A DNA stretch of 64,000 nt from Capitella teleta (GCA_000328365.1 KB309137.1:276097-340096); one strand, 5' to 3'; numbered from the stretch's first letter, positions 22,186 through 45,520 are shown. The notes: generated by a model from the letters alone, not told the origin. Numbers and translations: made by a program.

Positions 22186-25100
22186 CTGCAAATGAGAAAG
22201 AACGCATGATACAAAAACTATGGATAACATATGGAAAGGAAAAAAAAAAAAAAGAAAAAAAAAGAAAAAAACACAAAGGAATTAATTTATATATTACGGA
22301 AGGGTACGAAACCCGCATAATTGCAGTTAATATAATGCGATTAGTACTGCATCACAGGTAGTAATTGTTGCGTTACGTCACAGAGGTTATGGTCGGCGGA
22401 TCAAAGACACTACTAAGTAAAGCCTGCAGTCACGAGAGGCTAGCAAAATACGATTTGTTAATGAGAACCTGAGCATAATGAATTATGCAGAGTAATCTCC
22501 AAAGTGAGAATCAGCCCACTCCATCTCTCTCTGGATGATCTTTCTAAATGTAGATCTACCGACAAGGGACTTATGCACAAGCATCGTTAGGACGATCAAA
22601 TCGGCGGCGACTGTGATGGCTTTGTATGCATTACTTGCTTCTACGCAGGTGCCACATAAAGAAGCATATCCGCGTATGCCTCCTAATGTCTCTCTTTCCA
22701 TAATGACCCACACTCTGTGGGCATAAAAGACTTCTATATAACGAGGATAAAGGATATTGGCCAATGCAATATTTCCTATAACTCTCGGCTTATGAGCCCC
22801 TAACTGACGTTTGCGGTTCAGGGCAGTGGGCAACCTTGCATGTTACGCATTCACGCTGTGGACTCGTGCAAAATAAACTTAGCAATGTTACAGTTCCCTG
22901 ACTTCCCTCTAGCATATTCTTAACGACCCAGTTGGGGAGAAACCCCAACAGGAAGAAAGAAACAATCCTCAAATCCAATTCAAATAAAAGTAAAACATTT
23001 GTCCTGATGGACTTGACGCTTGGTCACAGGGGATGGAAATTTGAATAGAGAACTTCCAGCAGCTGGGACCCAAATAACCTAAAATGGATAAAATGAAGTT
23101 GTTCACCCTCAGGGAATGTTTGCATACAAATCGATTTTAATAATTAAATTTCTCAAGGTTGTATAACTGGCAAGAGCCATGAATCAACTACTGGATTCTA
23201 AAAATCAGGAACTACAAAGAGGCGGGTTGGCATGGCAACACAAAGAAGAAACCCTTCATTCCGCAAAGCAGTAGAATCCAATGCCACCCAGCACAATGGG
23301 CCATTAGACAAATGGAATTTTATTTGATTTTAGGGTAAGTTCAATCAATGTGGGATTATATTGCTCTAAGGCTTTTTCTTTTAGGTCCACAACAAGGTCA
23401 TTGTGAGTGGGGGACCGTGGTGCTGGTGGGTATCTCAATGGGCGTATAGGCATCGCTTATTGTGCAGAGTGCCCCTATGTATGCATTGGCACGGTGGCCA
23501 TGCCGCCAGAACAAATGGGAATTGCTCCAAAGCACCTTAAGACGAATTCATTATGTCTGTCAGGCTTTATACGCGTGATTATGCTCTGCGCATCATTTTC
23601 GATGAAGCTTTGCATGCAATGCATGGTGTCCATTTCAGTGCGTTGTGAATTCTAATGAAGGCAGCTATAGAAGACTGCAGGAGATTTGTACTCATGACGA
23701 CGGGCCATGCTTAACTTCGTTGATGAAAAATTCAACAGGAAATATGCAATTCATCATTCTCCTGTTTCATTCTTACGTTTTGAGGGCAAATATGATAAGA
23801 CCGAATGGAACAAAAATTCCTCTGAATGAATGGGGTGACTGAGTTGCTATGTACCCCGCGCCTAGCTACCATACTTTATGACTGTCAATCTTACTTCATT
23901 GTTTTTCGGGGAATTCTGGCCAAATTACTGCACTTTGGGGAATAATTGAATCGTAAACAGACACCCTATTGCACAACATCCGCTAACATGCGGGTCGTTG
24001 AATTTCCATTGGTAAATCATGTCCTAGTACGAGGCCTTAACGCCTCTGCAACGTATCAGGGGTGTAAACCTATTGGCAATCAGGAAGGTAATGCCGCAAA
24101 GTGCCGCGTATCGTGAATCCTATTTGAGGGGAAGCTAGGCTCTCATTACGAGCCGATTGCAAGCAAACTGGATCCAAATGATTGGCTCAGAACATTGGAG
24201 CAAATCAGCAAGCTTGTAATTACTGCCCACATCAATGCTCCCGTAATGGTATTTGTGGATGGATCCAGGGAAATCTCTTTGCTTGGCTTGTAGGGGAATT
24301 GTGATGGAACGACCAGTAACGAGACTGTGAATGTTTTTTTGCGATGATGCACGGGTCATAGTGTGGCCCCGTCGTAGAGCAGTGATTGATTTGGAAACTG
24401 TCCGATTTCAACATATTAATGATCTGTGTGATCGTGATAAACTCTTGCAATCGATCATTCGTGTAATTGTTCGTGAATGACTAACGAGAAGAATGTCATA
24501 ATCGTGAAGGATGGGCTGTTGCCTGTGCCGAGAAGATACACCTCCAAATCCTGACCCCAACACCGAATAGAGATATTATATTCCTGTTGTCTCCGCTCTG
24601 CCGCATTCGTGCTACCCGTGGGTTATTCTATATGATATACGCATGTCTGGTCGCTTCTAACAGAAGCTCAGCCAATCATGAGTAAAGGTCTCGGTGAGAA
24701 TAGCAAGCAACATCAAAGGAGGAGGATTTATGCCACCAAGACCGAAGACGCTGGATGCAAAAGCAGCCGACTGGCAAATCATGCAATCAACAGTCATGCA
24801 ACGCCTCTGCGCCCTGCGAGTTGTGTTCTGCAAGGAAGTGCTGCTTGCTTTCATTGTAGTCTCCTTACCATTGGAGTGACAAGCATGAAAACAATATCGC
24901 CCGAGGAGGCTAGCTTTTCTGCGTTGGCGACAAAATCCCCACAAGCAAGTGATTGCACGGGCCTCAGATGTGCTTCATTTCCAGTAGCTAATCTTTGACC
25001 TCTGGGACTTGGAGGTCACATGTCTTATCGTGTACACACTTCGCAACTCAATTCAATTCCCTATCCTCAGCAATTTATAAAAAAAGTCATATCACCACGT

Positions 25101-28100
25101 CAGCAACAGATGAGATATATGGTCCCAAAGCAAATGTCTGCCAAACACATCATGTGGCGCTGTGGTAGAGTACGTGAAGAGACGGATGCTTACCTTTGCT
25201 CCTGAGGTTGTACGTTACGACAAATATCAAAAGGAACTCCTTGCCACTCACTTCCAGTGCAGCGAAGCCACATCATTGGAGATGACGGACATCGGAAAGC
25301 GACTTCTAACATAAAACAAAATCAACCGTTGGAACGATCCACATGCAACTGAGCCACGTACAGTGCGTGAATAAAAACAAGTACACCAGAGTAGACGGGA
25401 AGACAAATCAAATAGTAGTAGTAAGAAACCTGAGCTAGCAATACAATTGCTTCAGGGAGACAAAGAAACATCATTCAAATGAAAGCAGACAAAAGATCCT
25501 CCCACGCAATCCAAAGGTCAGTCAAAGGGACTCTCAGTCAAATCAAACGGCATCCGTTTGACTCAACACAGAACTCATAAATGCAGCTCAAGTGTACAAG
25601 ATGAGATTCCGTGATGTTAGGGCTCCAAGGGAAGTCCATTCGAGCAGCATAAACCATTGTCAAGGCTTAATCTAATTATTAGCGTTGCAAGAGATCGCGG
25701 GCCAAGTACCATTTGCCTTAATCACAGGCAGCGAAGCAGCAGACATGGTCGTTCGGATTTTGAGTTAACTCGATTTACTGATCTGCCCAATTGCATTAAC
25801 CCCGTGATGCCACAACAGGGTCCGGTGCATTTCGTATCCAGGAGCACACCCTCCGTCCGATAAAGCGAATCGGTAATCACTGGTAATCAGATTTCAGGCA
25901 CGTTGACTGTATGGCAAGTTAGCAGCAATCAGACTGAGTAGTATAGGATCAGGTAGAGTCGGGCACACATTGCAGCAGACTGGCATCTCGCAATGCGATA
26001 TCTGGTGTTATGGCGTCTGGAGACCAATACATCTTGAAGCAGCCCTGGAACGCCGCCTAAGGCGAGCATGATCTACACATGCGGCCGTGATAGCAGTCGA
26101 TGGAATATTCATCATTGTCCTCCTCATCTTGTTGCGTGCCTCACATTGCATGATCCAAAATTTATGATTGGTGTTTCCACCCGCCATGCTAAATTGAATA
26201 GCAGATAGAATATTGACGCTCCGCCAATCGCCTTCAAGGTATTCATAAACAACAATAACTCGCATTTGGGTGATTGGTGGTAACCACCCCAGCACCAGCA
26301 GCATCACGTGCAATTCCTTATTATTGCACATTGCATAAGCGCGACCTCTTTCTGTGACTCGGTGACTCTGTGACACTGTGGCTCTGTGACGGAATCGGAT
26401 TCCATTCGGGCACCATGATGGATCAACGGTCTGGGTTAATCCTATATTGTTCATCCCATAATCCTTTTTGACATAGGAAAGTAGCTATTTCCAGCTAAGC
26501 TTTCAGTTTCGAAGATGGACGAGTCAGAATAACAAAAGTAATGCTCACAGCAAATGTATTGCAATACTATCTTGGCAAAATAACAATGCATACGCCAATT
26601 CCTGGACTCATGTTTAATTTCTTTGTGTAATAATGTACTTACTCTACACAATTGGAAAACCTTTTAGCGGGAGTTGCTGTCATATTAACTCATATATCGA
26701 CTGCCATTGTTTGCAGAGCACCTGACACCTTTCAGATGAGCACGGGAGAAAAGGTGGCAGGTATATATTATTGGCAAAAAGAGTGGTTTGTTAACAGAGC
26801 GTTGCATGCAATGAAACGTGAAGTGTTGGGAAGTACTCCGCGTTGTTTTTGCCCCATGATTATTCACTTAACGAAGCACGCGTCGATGTAGAGACTGTAT
26901 ACATGCATACTAGACATCTATAGTGCAGAGTAAAACAACAAACCCATCAAAGGGTCGACACAGGCCACGTGGATGGCCGGATCCCACCAGATGTCTCCCC
27001 CTTGTAGGAGACCTCATACAACAGAGGATGGGACCAATCCATTTACTAGAATCCTCTAAACGCCCACTGCACATGCGCAGAATGTGAAATCAATTCAGCA
27101 GCGTACAGCATTCGGAGAAACCTCGGGGATATCAAGGAAGCGGAGAAGCGCAGTCTTTGAGGGACAATGCAACGCAGAACGCGTAGGTTTGACTGTCGCG
27201 GAAGACCTTGGGTCTCACGAGGGAAGAGCCAGTGCAACAAACGCTTTTCTTTAAGTCAATCTATAGATTCTAACGGCCGAGCCATTCGTGACATTTCTTC
27301 GACGGTATTATATTTCCTACGAAATTAATCACGAAAGGTTTAAAACTTTAATTGGTTCACAATCAAAGAAACTATTAACAATCAAGCTCTCCTGACCCTA
27401 GTCTAATAATAGTTATGGTGCTCTTACTTTAGGAGACCGATATTTAATTATGATCCAAGTTTCAAAATGACTACGAAACAATCAAGTGTCCGCTGAAGTG
27501 TGCATGGTGGAGAGAGCGAATGTGATCACTCAGCTCTTGCTTACACCCACGTCACCCTGACACTCGATTGTTAGTCGTTCATCCTGGTTGCCTGGCTTAA
27601 TTAATAGATGTAATTGCAAACACATCTCAATATTAATTTGAATGATAATTAAACCAGACCTAGCTGTAGTTGAAACCACCGATTAGCATCAAGCATGTAA
27701 TGCATGCCTTTTCTGGGCAGCATCTCGTTGGTGTGGGGGGTTGTTGTGTATGATCACGTGACCGCCAAAATGATTGCTGTTCGCAAATGGCGATCATGTT
27801 TTATTCAAGAGCTCTTTCTAGTACGCACCTTTTGCTATAAATCGTTCAAGTGGCGTTCACCTACTGATTTTTGGGCTCTCATGGTTACGGCCATGTAGCA
27901 AACGAAAATGTATATGACCTCCATGACTACTGCATGGTGCTCCAGTTGTCTGAATCGTCAGAATACAACAAGCCTCTTGGTTTTTGAATAGTGTAGATAA
28001 TAGATTAGATGCTTGCAATGAGTGACGATATAACTTGTCAGGCATAGATATAGTGATTTGATACAAGTTGAATTTTTCTTATATAATTTTTTCTTCGAGA

Positions 28101-31100
28101 AAACAAGTCTATGTGTTGCTCTTTTTTACATGGTACAAATGCACAGTGCCGTTGTGCATGCCCTGTTGGTGCCATATAATAGAGTTTAGGAGGCGCATAC
28201 CGAAATGGACAGGAGTTTCATGAATGTTTATTGCTTTCGAAGCACAGGTCACCCCACGGCGTCCTCCCTCTCCAAAGGACCCTTTTTCAACATTAGCAGA
28301 GAGACAACTTTATTGGCTCCAAGTTAAAAACCTAATTGGTTTGCGCTGGCATCAAAGTCCTTGGTGCTATTGTGCCTGACTCGTTGATTAGGCGAATGAG
28401 TAAGCGCAGACCATCCATCTTCGCACTCACAGAATGGCCTCAATGTCAAAGTGTCGATTTCGCTCAGATGTCGCTATCTCAGTCCATCTCGTCTTCCGTA
28501 ATTGGAATATTGCACGCGTCAGATAGGGTTTGTTATTTGCATCGATTGTATCCGCAGGAGAACATACGTCACGTCTATATTACAATATTTGATGCTGATA
28601 TTGACAATTCTCCTGCGCACCATATTCAATCAGACATCATATAAAATCACAAGTTCTGTAATTGAGACATTTTATTACTAAGAAATGCAAGAATAAACAA
28701 TACGGGCAGTCGCATATTATCGGTTAGCTTGTGTGTAACACCTGACAAATTCTTAGCACACGTACGCTATAGTCAAAATGTTTCAAACAGTCCCCCATGT
28801 TGTTCACAGAATGTTTCATGCAGCGTGTGCTCTTGCAATATAACAACAATTCACCTGAACGTCATGAAGAGACATTCATAATTCATGGTGCACACGAATC
28901 ATTTCACATTTTACCTCGATTGCAAAAAGGTAAACACTTCAGTTGCGCCATTTCTTGTGGGGGGTTTTGCACGTTAAAATTGCATACATACGTTGGCTTT
29001 CACGTGATGCAACAGCACGACAAAGATGAATCAATGAAGGGCCCCCACCTGACAATGCAACCGCATGCTAGGCGAGTGTGGGCCGTTCATGAATGATGGA
29101 TAACTGTGGAAAAAGGATCTCCGTTCTGATGGAGTGAGTTTATAATTTCGAGCAAATTGACGCATCACCTGCACTCGATACAAGGCAGCCGGGCATGCGA
29201 GTATGCACTCCCTCGGCGTCATCAATAAGACATGCTGTGTTCCTCAGGCGAAAGTTGATGGAGTGGTCTGATGATAAGCACTGGCGCAGCATTCATCCTC
29301 GGCCGACCCGAGTGAAAAAGCGTGTCGTCAAGTAAGCGCGCTCCGACGCTGGTCACGGCCGTGTTCCTTTGTGGCCTCTTCGTTTTCCAGAGGCCGATGA
29401 TGAATGGAAAAAGCCGGATTGCGCAATTTGATAGATTCACGACGGCTAACAAATCCAGCGGCCAATTTCAGTTGTGTTAGCACAGCAGTTGGATGATGAC
29501 TTTATCTAAGAGATTCCCATAGCGAAGAGAAGAAAAAAAACACATAACAGGCTCAATCTTGACTGCAGCTGCGATATTTGATAGTTTGGTGTTCGCCACA
29601 AGGGGCCCTGGGCCTACACGCTGCGTGTTCGGAGTAGTAAAAAGAAGAAAACATGATTAACAGATCGGTTCGGCCGTGTGTCAGGGATGGCGCCGACTGC
29701 ATAACTTTATTTCGTAGTTCTGGCCTGGTTCTAACTGTCTGGGTATATTTGAGCCCTCAGTGGGGGGAAGAGGTGGCTTCCTTGCTGGGGACAATGCAAC
29801 GATGCAACGATGCGCCCTACTTCTCTGTCTGAATTACGACCGTGTAACGAGTTATGACGAAGGAGATCTCCTCTGGGGTCCACTATGATGAAGACCAGCA
29901 AAGTTCACGGACTGCCTGGCACGGAAGACGAGCGCTTTCCTCTTCTTTTAGACCTGACCTCCTTCTTTCGGCTCACCGTTATGTATCTCCATCGAGAGTC
30001 ACGCTGACATGTACACCGCAGTTTGAGGACGTTGTTATCTGTCGATTTTCTTGTACTATTTCAGTTAAGATTCCCGCGGTGCAAACGGAAGCCCGTACTT
30101 GCCATTGTGCGTCTGATGAGAACATTCTTCCACAGTGAATAGTACAATCAAAGCAATAAAGTTGCGTGTCGTGTAGCTCAGCGTGGAACGAGGAAAGAAA
30201 GAAGAAGGAAAAAAACTAATTCATTCTGATTACGCTTCCCTCTAGGCTCGCTTGGCCTTCATTTCATGTCGTCATTGGCCGGCTCAGGATTTGCGTAACT
30301 CGTCTCTTCCTGGAGGTGCTGACCCACATATATATACCCTGGGTTTTGTTATTCACCCATGGCGTACAGAGAACTGTAAAATCGAGATTGCTTGCGTCAA
30401 GGGGGAAAGGTTTGAGGGGGGATAAGTCAAGGTTGGTATTGTAGGGGGGTAATGGATATTCACCTCGGTGGGTTATGTGAAGAGATGGCTGCACGGGATT
30501 ACGGTGCTCACCGACAGAATTCTACCAGGCACAACGAGGAAACAGGGGAGGGGGCAGTACGTGGAGAATTTATTAGCGGGCCATGTCCAGTTTGTAAAGC
30601 ATTACCTGCACGGGAAAATGTTTATGTCACTCTCGAGATCAAACCTATGCAATAAAAGATGGGTATAACCGACAGGAAATGACCGTCGTGGCTTAGACGA
30701 AATGGACAGGGGACTCTGGTCATGGCACCCCGGATATGCGGCCTCATTCTGGGCATAGGACCAAGTGTAATTGTGTCTAAGCATTGTCAGGCTGTAAGCT
30801 CACAGACAGGATAAACAAATGCATTTGGTGTATCACAGGATTGTGGCTAATATTGACACGTGCATTGACATCGACATCGACGACAACGAAGACGGAAATT
30901 GAATAAATTGAATCAGCGCCAATCAGACTGCAGGGTGTGAGGGTCTCCTGGGACGCATCGAAGGGTGTCTCGATTAACCCTACGCCAACATATTTGCATG
31001 TACAATCCCAACAACCGAAATAATTGTCCTTTTTGGATACACCTCAGAATTAAAGAAGTTGCATTCTCATAAGTATTATTAACAAATGCACATTAGCATC

Positions 31101-34100
31101 TGTCAGCACTTAGAATTATTCATAACGTGCATGCCTTTGGGGTTGGTAAATTGGGATAAGCTATGAATGATGGCATGTGTAATGATCTTTATCCGACCAA
31201 CATCAAATGAACCGCAATTGACCAAATGAAGGGAATGTGGCGGGAATGTCGAGAGACTTCAGTTGTGCGTACAAAAGATTCAAGCAGTGTACGCCTTATG
31301 AATGGTACAATACGTGTCTGCTGGGTGAGCTGTGCAGTAATTAGACGAGCAGCAAGCGATATTCACCGCAGAGCAAAAACCACCTACATCACATCCATCA
31401 ATGCTGGCTGCAAATTAGAATATATATGCACCGAAGAGGGAAAGGACCAGACTGGGCCTCATCCTCATCCTCTTCCTCGCCCCGTGCTAAAGCTGAATAA
31501 TTCAGGACACTAGATTTTAGGATCAATTATAACCAAACCTTGCCTCCTACGTGTTATGTGAATACTGATGGGCACTAGACCGAAATTATCAGCAATCAAC
31601 AATGATGTAATCCTCCGAATAGGTTTAAGCAAAAATGGTGCCAGCTCCAATAGACTGAAAACAGTGCATAGAAACAAATGCAATGCTTTCGGTTGCCGAC
31701 GTCAACGTTCTGCTAGATTAAAGTGGAGATAAATATCAATGATATCAATCAACCAGGACGTCATTCTGATGGACAAGGAGTCAAGGGCTGTCGCATCATT
31801 TCGTCTGAGCTGGGCCTATTTTCGTCCTTGAAGGGGATCATGCCGATACGACGACCTTTGGTGCAGCTTCGAAAGTCAGAATCATCTCATACGGGGCAGT
31901 AATTGAAATGCTGCGTCAAATAGCACCAAAGCTTACATGCAACGAAAGAAGGACGGGCAAATGAGCAAGACGTGATCAGAGGAGGATAATGGAAGCGAAG
32001 ATTACAAGGAAAAGAAGGGAAATGAGGAGAAGGACTGAACGGTAAGACGACCTGAGCTTACGATTGCTGATTATTAGTCGCATTGATAAGAATTTGCAAT
32101 TCCATCAGTTCAGAAATTTGTGAGTCAGTGAGTGCGCGCACTATTTGCCTAATTAGATATAATGAGTGATGTAGTAATTATGAATGAAGGTTATGTTTGT
32201 TTATTGGGGCAATTAAGTCAACATTATTGAGCACAGCTCGTCATTAAAGCCCGTCAGAGATGAGAAGTGGGGGACGGGGTCAGAGTGCAGGTATCGTGGG
32301 CCTGACCTGGCACGTGCAGCCATAGAGCAGACAAGAGGACAGGCGTCACACGCATGAACAGCGCCGACGACGATCTCCTGCTTGGCCATTTGCAAAGCCA
32401 GCTTGAGCGGATGATGAGGCTGGCATTATGTCCCGCAACCCGTTTATGTGGCTGGGAAAAAGCATCCACTTTGTCTGCTAAAAACCTGTACAAGGCACAG
32501 AGACAGGGCTGATGTGGCAGATGAGGCGCATCAGGAGTTACTCCATCAGAGAAACGAGTGCAGCTGCCATTAGTGGAGACTTCGCTGACCTCTTTCGTCG
32601 GCACCTCCTACAAAAAATCACGCTTTATAAGCACGGCGTCTGATTCAATTCCAATCCAGGGGGATTCTTTTTCCGTGTTTCTTTCTCTTCGTCTGTAGGC
32701 GCCTATGATCACATTGTGCAAGTGAAAAACATCGCTGTCAGGGTGAATCCCTGAGTCGGGTCAGGAAAAGCCCTTAACCGACGTGGATTTGCAGCCATAT
32801 GCTTGGTCCACAGCGCATTATGCAGCAAACAATGGTTCTTTATGTTGTTTCTCGTTCGACAGAAATAGGGCCGCTGGCATTTACCTGGGCCTCTGTCGCT
32901 AGCACCAAGCAGTGCCCTACAATACATTTGCCCCGCTTCTTCTACTGCGTCTTCAGGCAAAATGAACTCTTCGCTGGATTCATAATTAGACAGGGAAGAC
33001 GGTGGCAATGTCGGCTGGGATGTTTGCAGCCAATCACGAAGATTTCGCCCCAGTGTCAACCGAGCTGAAAGTAGCATTCGATGGCCCTTCAGCGGACATG
33101 GGTCTTAGCAAAGGGCTTGACCGATGTCACTCGGACTGACGTGGCCCAACGCCCATTCCATGGTCAAGGGATGCTCTCTCTAAATGACACATTTGATTGG
33201 CCCCGACTGACAGAGCGAGGGAGCTGGGTCATTAGACGGGTGTCCACCTGTCATGTGCGATGCCTCGAGGAGGTGGCGTGGTGTGAGGCGCACGTCAGAT
33301 CACGTGGCCTCAGGCTGCAATTACGTCGGACGGTACGAAGAGCGTAGCGCCAGAAATCGACGTCCTAATGGTTGCACGTCATGCTTATGATAACTGGAAT
33401 TATCAATCATGTACCGGTAATGGCCAATTTCGGCCTCCTTCCATGATTACCGCCCCGTTGATGGCTAATGTCCTCCTGCATGGCTACGGCTATGTATACA
33501 CCATTTGCGTGGGTGAGAAACGACCTTTTTGAGCAAGGTCCATGTTTGCTTGTCCTTGCATCAAAGATCTAAATAAATATATGAGTCTCTCATTTTGGTT
33601 ATTGTATTGCACTATGCTAATGTCATCCAACATCAGCCTTCACGCCGTGCAAGATATTTTCTCTATCGGGATGGTGAGATGCACTTGGTCCAAAAAAAGC
33701 GCCAATGTTTTCTGCAATACAATCCACAATTCTTGCTGTTTCCTCATTGAATGCCCATACCTCCACGATGAATTGAAATTGCTTGCAATAGACAAGAACA
33801 ACTGCCCTGATGTGAACCAAAAGCGTTAAGAGACCGGCATAAAATTCGCCATGGCTCACCTAACAGCCGTTGAAAAAGCGCTTTGTATCCAGGAGGCTTT
33901 AGAGCCGGAATATTATGTGTCAGCGGTCGGTCAGAAAATGGGGTGTTATATATTTATCCATCGTGTCCCTCTATGCAAGAGAAATACAACAAGTGTTCAT
34001 CATCTAATCGTACACCCGCTGGACGCTGCCTATAGTAACCATATATTCAACACAGCTCATTAGGATAGCTGGATTCAGGTCCGAAGCTCAAAAAATCAGT

Positions 34101-34506
34101 TCATGACGGTGTTGTCTTCCAGCAGGCAGACTATAATCAGGTCAGGGCAGACTAATCTCATCAATTCGGTGCCGGTTCCGTGTTTGGGACAGAGAACCCC
34201 AAACCAGATGCCCAAAACTGGACGCCTGTAGATGCAGGATGCCTCGACAAAGGGACCCAGCGTCATCAGATATGGACTCACCGTGGGTGGTGAAATGTCT
34301 TCTTCGTGGGCAGGGGTAATCAATGCTGTGCTTGAATAGGCCCAACAGAAGACAGCGTGTCCCGAGAAGGAAGGTTGACTGTTTCCAGGAATTTCCCGTC
34401 CTAGAACAGATCCGATAAAGCAAACCAACATCGCGCTCTTGAGAGTGTTTTTGTTTGTTCGCTTGTTTTTTGTTTTGTTTTTTTCGTTTTTTTCGGGGTT
34501 TTTTTC
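22186..34506. other. Long stretch with no recognised gene
   Basis: An untranslated first exon and promoter of the CUB gene may lie near its left end but cannot be placed. An A-rich imperfect tract lies at 22240-22272. Small tandem repeats occur (26352-26391). ORFs up to 148 codons (26008-26454 minus) carry no recognised domain. Confidence 0.5.
26352..26391. repeat. Short tandem repeat, five 8-base units of CTGTGACT
   Basis: The units read CTGTGACT, CGGTGACT, CTGTGACA, CTGTGGCT and CTGTGACG, each differing from the consensus by at most one base. Confidence 0.85.
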
Positions 34507-34507
34507 G

Positions 34508-34587
34508 TTTTGTTTGTTTGTTTGTTTGTTTGTTTGTTTGTTTGTTTGTTTGTTTGTTTGTTTGTTTGTTTGTTTGTTTGTTTGTTG
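34508..34587. repeat. (GTTT)n microsatellite
   Basis: About 19-20 units, flanked on both sides by imperfect T-rich sequence with single G or C interruptions. On the minus strand it gives an artefactual Thr-Asn-Lys-Gln ORF. Confidence 0.97.
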
Positions 34588-37461
34588 TTTTTGTTTTTTT
34601 TTAACACGCATGGACATACATCTTTGAGGGAATTCAGATCCCTCTTGATGCTCTTATATGGGTCGATGCCAAGGACATCCTTTTAGCGGATTTGGTGACT
34701 TTTTGGAATTAGACAAATGAGTGTGCTTTATGTGGACGTACATGTATATCTTTCAAACTTTAAACCAATCTTTTGATAAAAATTCATTATTTTAACATTA
34801 AATTCCACATGTTCCACATAATGTTCCACATAATCAAGATTAGCACCGTGATAACATTGGCGATTATTATGTTTCGTATATATGGCGACGTACCAGGTGA
34901 CTCCAAACGACCGAAATCGATACACGAGCCCGAAGTTGGAATCATTAGCATGAGAAAACTAAGCGCCGTGGAATAAAAGGAGCGAATTGAGTTCTGACTG
35001 AGGACCGGTGTAATTATTCGCTTCATTATACCGAAAAGCCCCCATGAATAGGTGCTCGACACCGCACCAACTGAAGCTGACACGCTAAAGTCCGCTCCAT
35101 CTCCTCGGGAGTCTCAGGCGCCCAGGAAGCGAGCGCTCGGAGGAGGAGACTCTTGGGCGGCGACTGGCTTTATGCGGCCGTCAAGAGCAGGACTTGCTCT
35201 GAAATCTGAATAGGAACGTCATAATTCTCGCTGTGATGAAATTGAGCGATCAACAGCCCCGGCATTTATCATAGCTCGATGTTGGGGGTTGGGGCCTGGA
35301 TTCAATTACCCTGGAGCACAAGATAGAAACCCCATGGTTCAGGATTTATAGAGGTATTCAAGTATGTGGCCATAACAGGGGTGGCTGGCGATACATTGTG
35401 GCCAGGAAGGCAGCCCTGCCGACGATCGCCTCTTCTTCAATCCCCGCGAGGATCAAATGCAAATGACTCCGTTCTCCTCGTCTTCTTCTTCGTCTTCTTC
35501 TCTTCCATACATCGCCGCAGATGTTGAATTGATGGGTCGGATGGATGAGCTTCTCCTTCCACTCAGACTGCGCTACAAGGTTATGATCATGTGGGAAGAC
35601 TGGGACATGCATTATGCAATGCCCTTCCTTACATACAGACAGCACCCTGTTTACCCGTCCAATCAATAGGTGCCATTGCAGAAGTGTCAGAGCAGAAATG
35701 AGGGTGTCACTAAGCACAGAAGAACGTTCTGTTGACAGTGCTGTCAACACTATTATCAATCGAATCACGTTCATCAAAGCATTGTATCAATTACACACGC
35801 TGTGTGCCGTTTCCTTTGGAGAGGATTTTGCTGTCATTGATATAGCACGCAATGCAGTCCGCCGGGAGACATTATACAGCTTCAATTTCATACAGGACCA
35901 GATTTACTATCGCGCGAAGACGATACCACCACACGTATACGAATGAGGAGCGACCGAGCACAACGCTATTACAGGCTAATACTGCATTCCACAATGGTAT
36001 ATATAAAGCCATTGCACTCTTTCTTTTCCTTGTTTTTTCTGTCTTGGAACTGTGCGGAATGGGGCCTGAAGGGGACTGAATGAGGGAGACAGTCGCCCTA
36101 AATCACTGCAATAAGGGGAGCACAGTGCACACCCATGGCTTTCATTGAAATCCTCCGGGAGACTTAAAAATACTCACGGCTTCGAATACAAAAAAAAAAA
36201 AACAATTCGTGTACATACCTCCGATGCTGACTTATATCCAATTCGGCATACATCCCTATATACAGACTCACAAATCACACAACAGTATAATACTCCAAAA
36301 GCATATATCCCCGAAGTCTCACTTATCCAAGACTTTCAGTGATAAGGTGGCAATGGAGCGTAAAGAGGGAGTTTTGTGTTGTTAACGAGTCCTTGAGCAA
36401 GTCGAGTTCCATCACTCACTCGACTGGCGGTGATGCAGAGCCTCCTCCTCCTCTTATGGCGTGCTAACCACTGTTACCGTCGCTTGCTTCTGCTGTCAGA
36501 TGAGCAGAGAGGCATAATGATCAACGCAAAGGTGCCGCATGCAACTTGGTCGCCACCGCACAAGCAGCAGCAGCAGCAGGCAGCAAGCGGTCCTCGTCAG
36601 CTATCGACCCTCGCTGCTCTCTTCAGGGCTTCCGATCCTGGTTGGCTTGATCCCTCTGGCCGCTGTGTCTTTTGTTTTGAAGGTATTTCAGGGTTAAATT
36701 GAAGGCCGTCGTCTGCCCCCGCAGTCCTAATACCCCAAACGACTGGTGCTGTCTCTTTGAATAACGCAAAGGCTGCATGTCGTGCGTCATCGACATGGGG
36801 GGTTTGGGGGTAAGATCCGAGGGATCTAGAGAAGTGTTTCCCTGGAAATATGATTCAATTGGGCGGAGAGGTAATTATTATGCTATTGGGGTGTTGTGAG
36901 GTGCGTTGTGCACGGTAAGCAGCTCGTCGCTAGATACATATAATCATAAGTCCGAAGCGGACACCATCATGCATTGAGTTATCGGGGCTGCGTATACGAT
37001 TAATCGAAGTAATACACCGACCTTATGTCTTATACTTCATCATCACAGCAAATATGTAATCAATTTATGATGTACAATCATACAATGTAAGTAGGTATTC
37101 CGTAATAATAAGAAAAATGCATGCTGAATATCGATTTTATTATATAGACGCACCAATATGAAGTCGCACACACAGTGACACCATTGTGAAGAAAGATATA
37201 TCTTTGCAGTCGCAAAACTCTTTGATGTAAAATCCAATCTCCTGGAGACTGGAAGACTAAGTAATCCAAAATAGAAAATGACTTAAAGGTAACCTCTGTT
37301 CATTTCGATACCCTTTGAGACCGATTCTATGGTCTTGTGTGAATGCTGAGAGAGCTATTTTTAAACGATTTGTCAGCTGTATGATTTTATTCAAGATCAA
37401 TCAAAATACGATTTTTCAACCGAAATATATTTGTTCAAAATTTGTTGATAGCCAAAATTTG
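34588..37461. other. No recognised gene
   Basis: It holds short trinucleotide runs (TCT/TCG at 35478-35505, CAG at 36561-36580) and an A12 run near 36190, with no recognisable coding sequence. Confidence 0.5.
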
Positions 37462-37650
<189 letters not shown>

Positions 37651-37739
37651 AGAACCTTGCTGGAAAATTCCATTGATGACGTCATCGATCGTCACATCGA
37701 ACCACGGATCCAATAAAACGCTCTCAAATTTGATATGTC

Positions 37740-45448
<7,709 letters not shown>

Positions 45449-45520
45449 CTAATAATAATAATAATAATATGGTGCTAACTGTGATTGACAACAACATTAC
45501 ATTTTTATAGCGACATCGAG
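45449..45520 (-). repeat. Possible L2-like LINE or SINE 3' tail
   Basis: On the minus strand GTCGCTATAAAAATGTAATG is followed within 40 bases by a short (ATT)n run at 45449-45472. This resembles the CGCTATATAAATG plus (ATT)n end of the LINE at 38241. The body of the element is not identified. Confidence 0.35.

Noticed and set aside
34096-34617. The longest ORF in the window (173 codons, minus)
   Set aside because: Its first third is the translated (GTTT)n microsatellite and the rest shows no domain.
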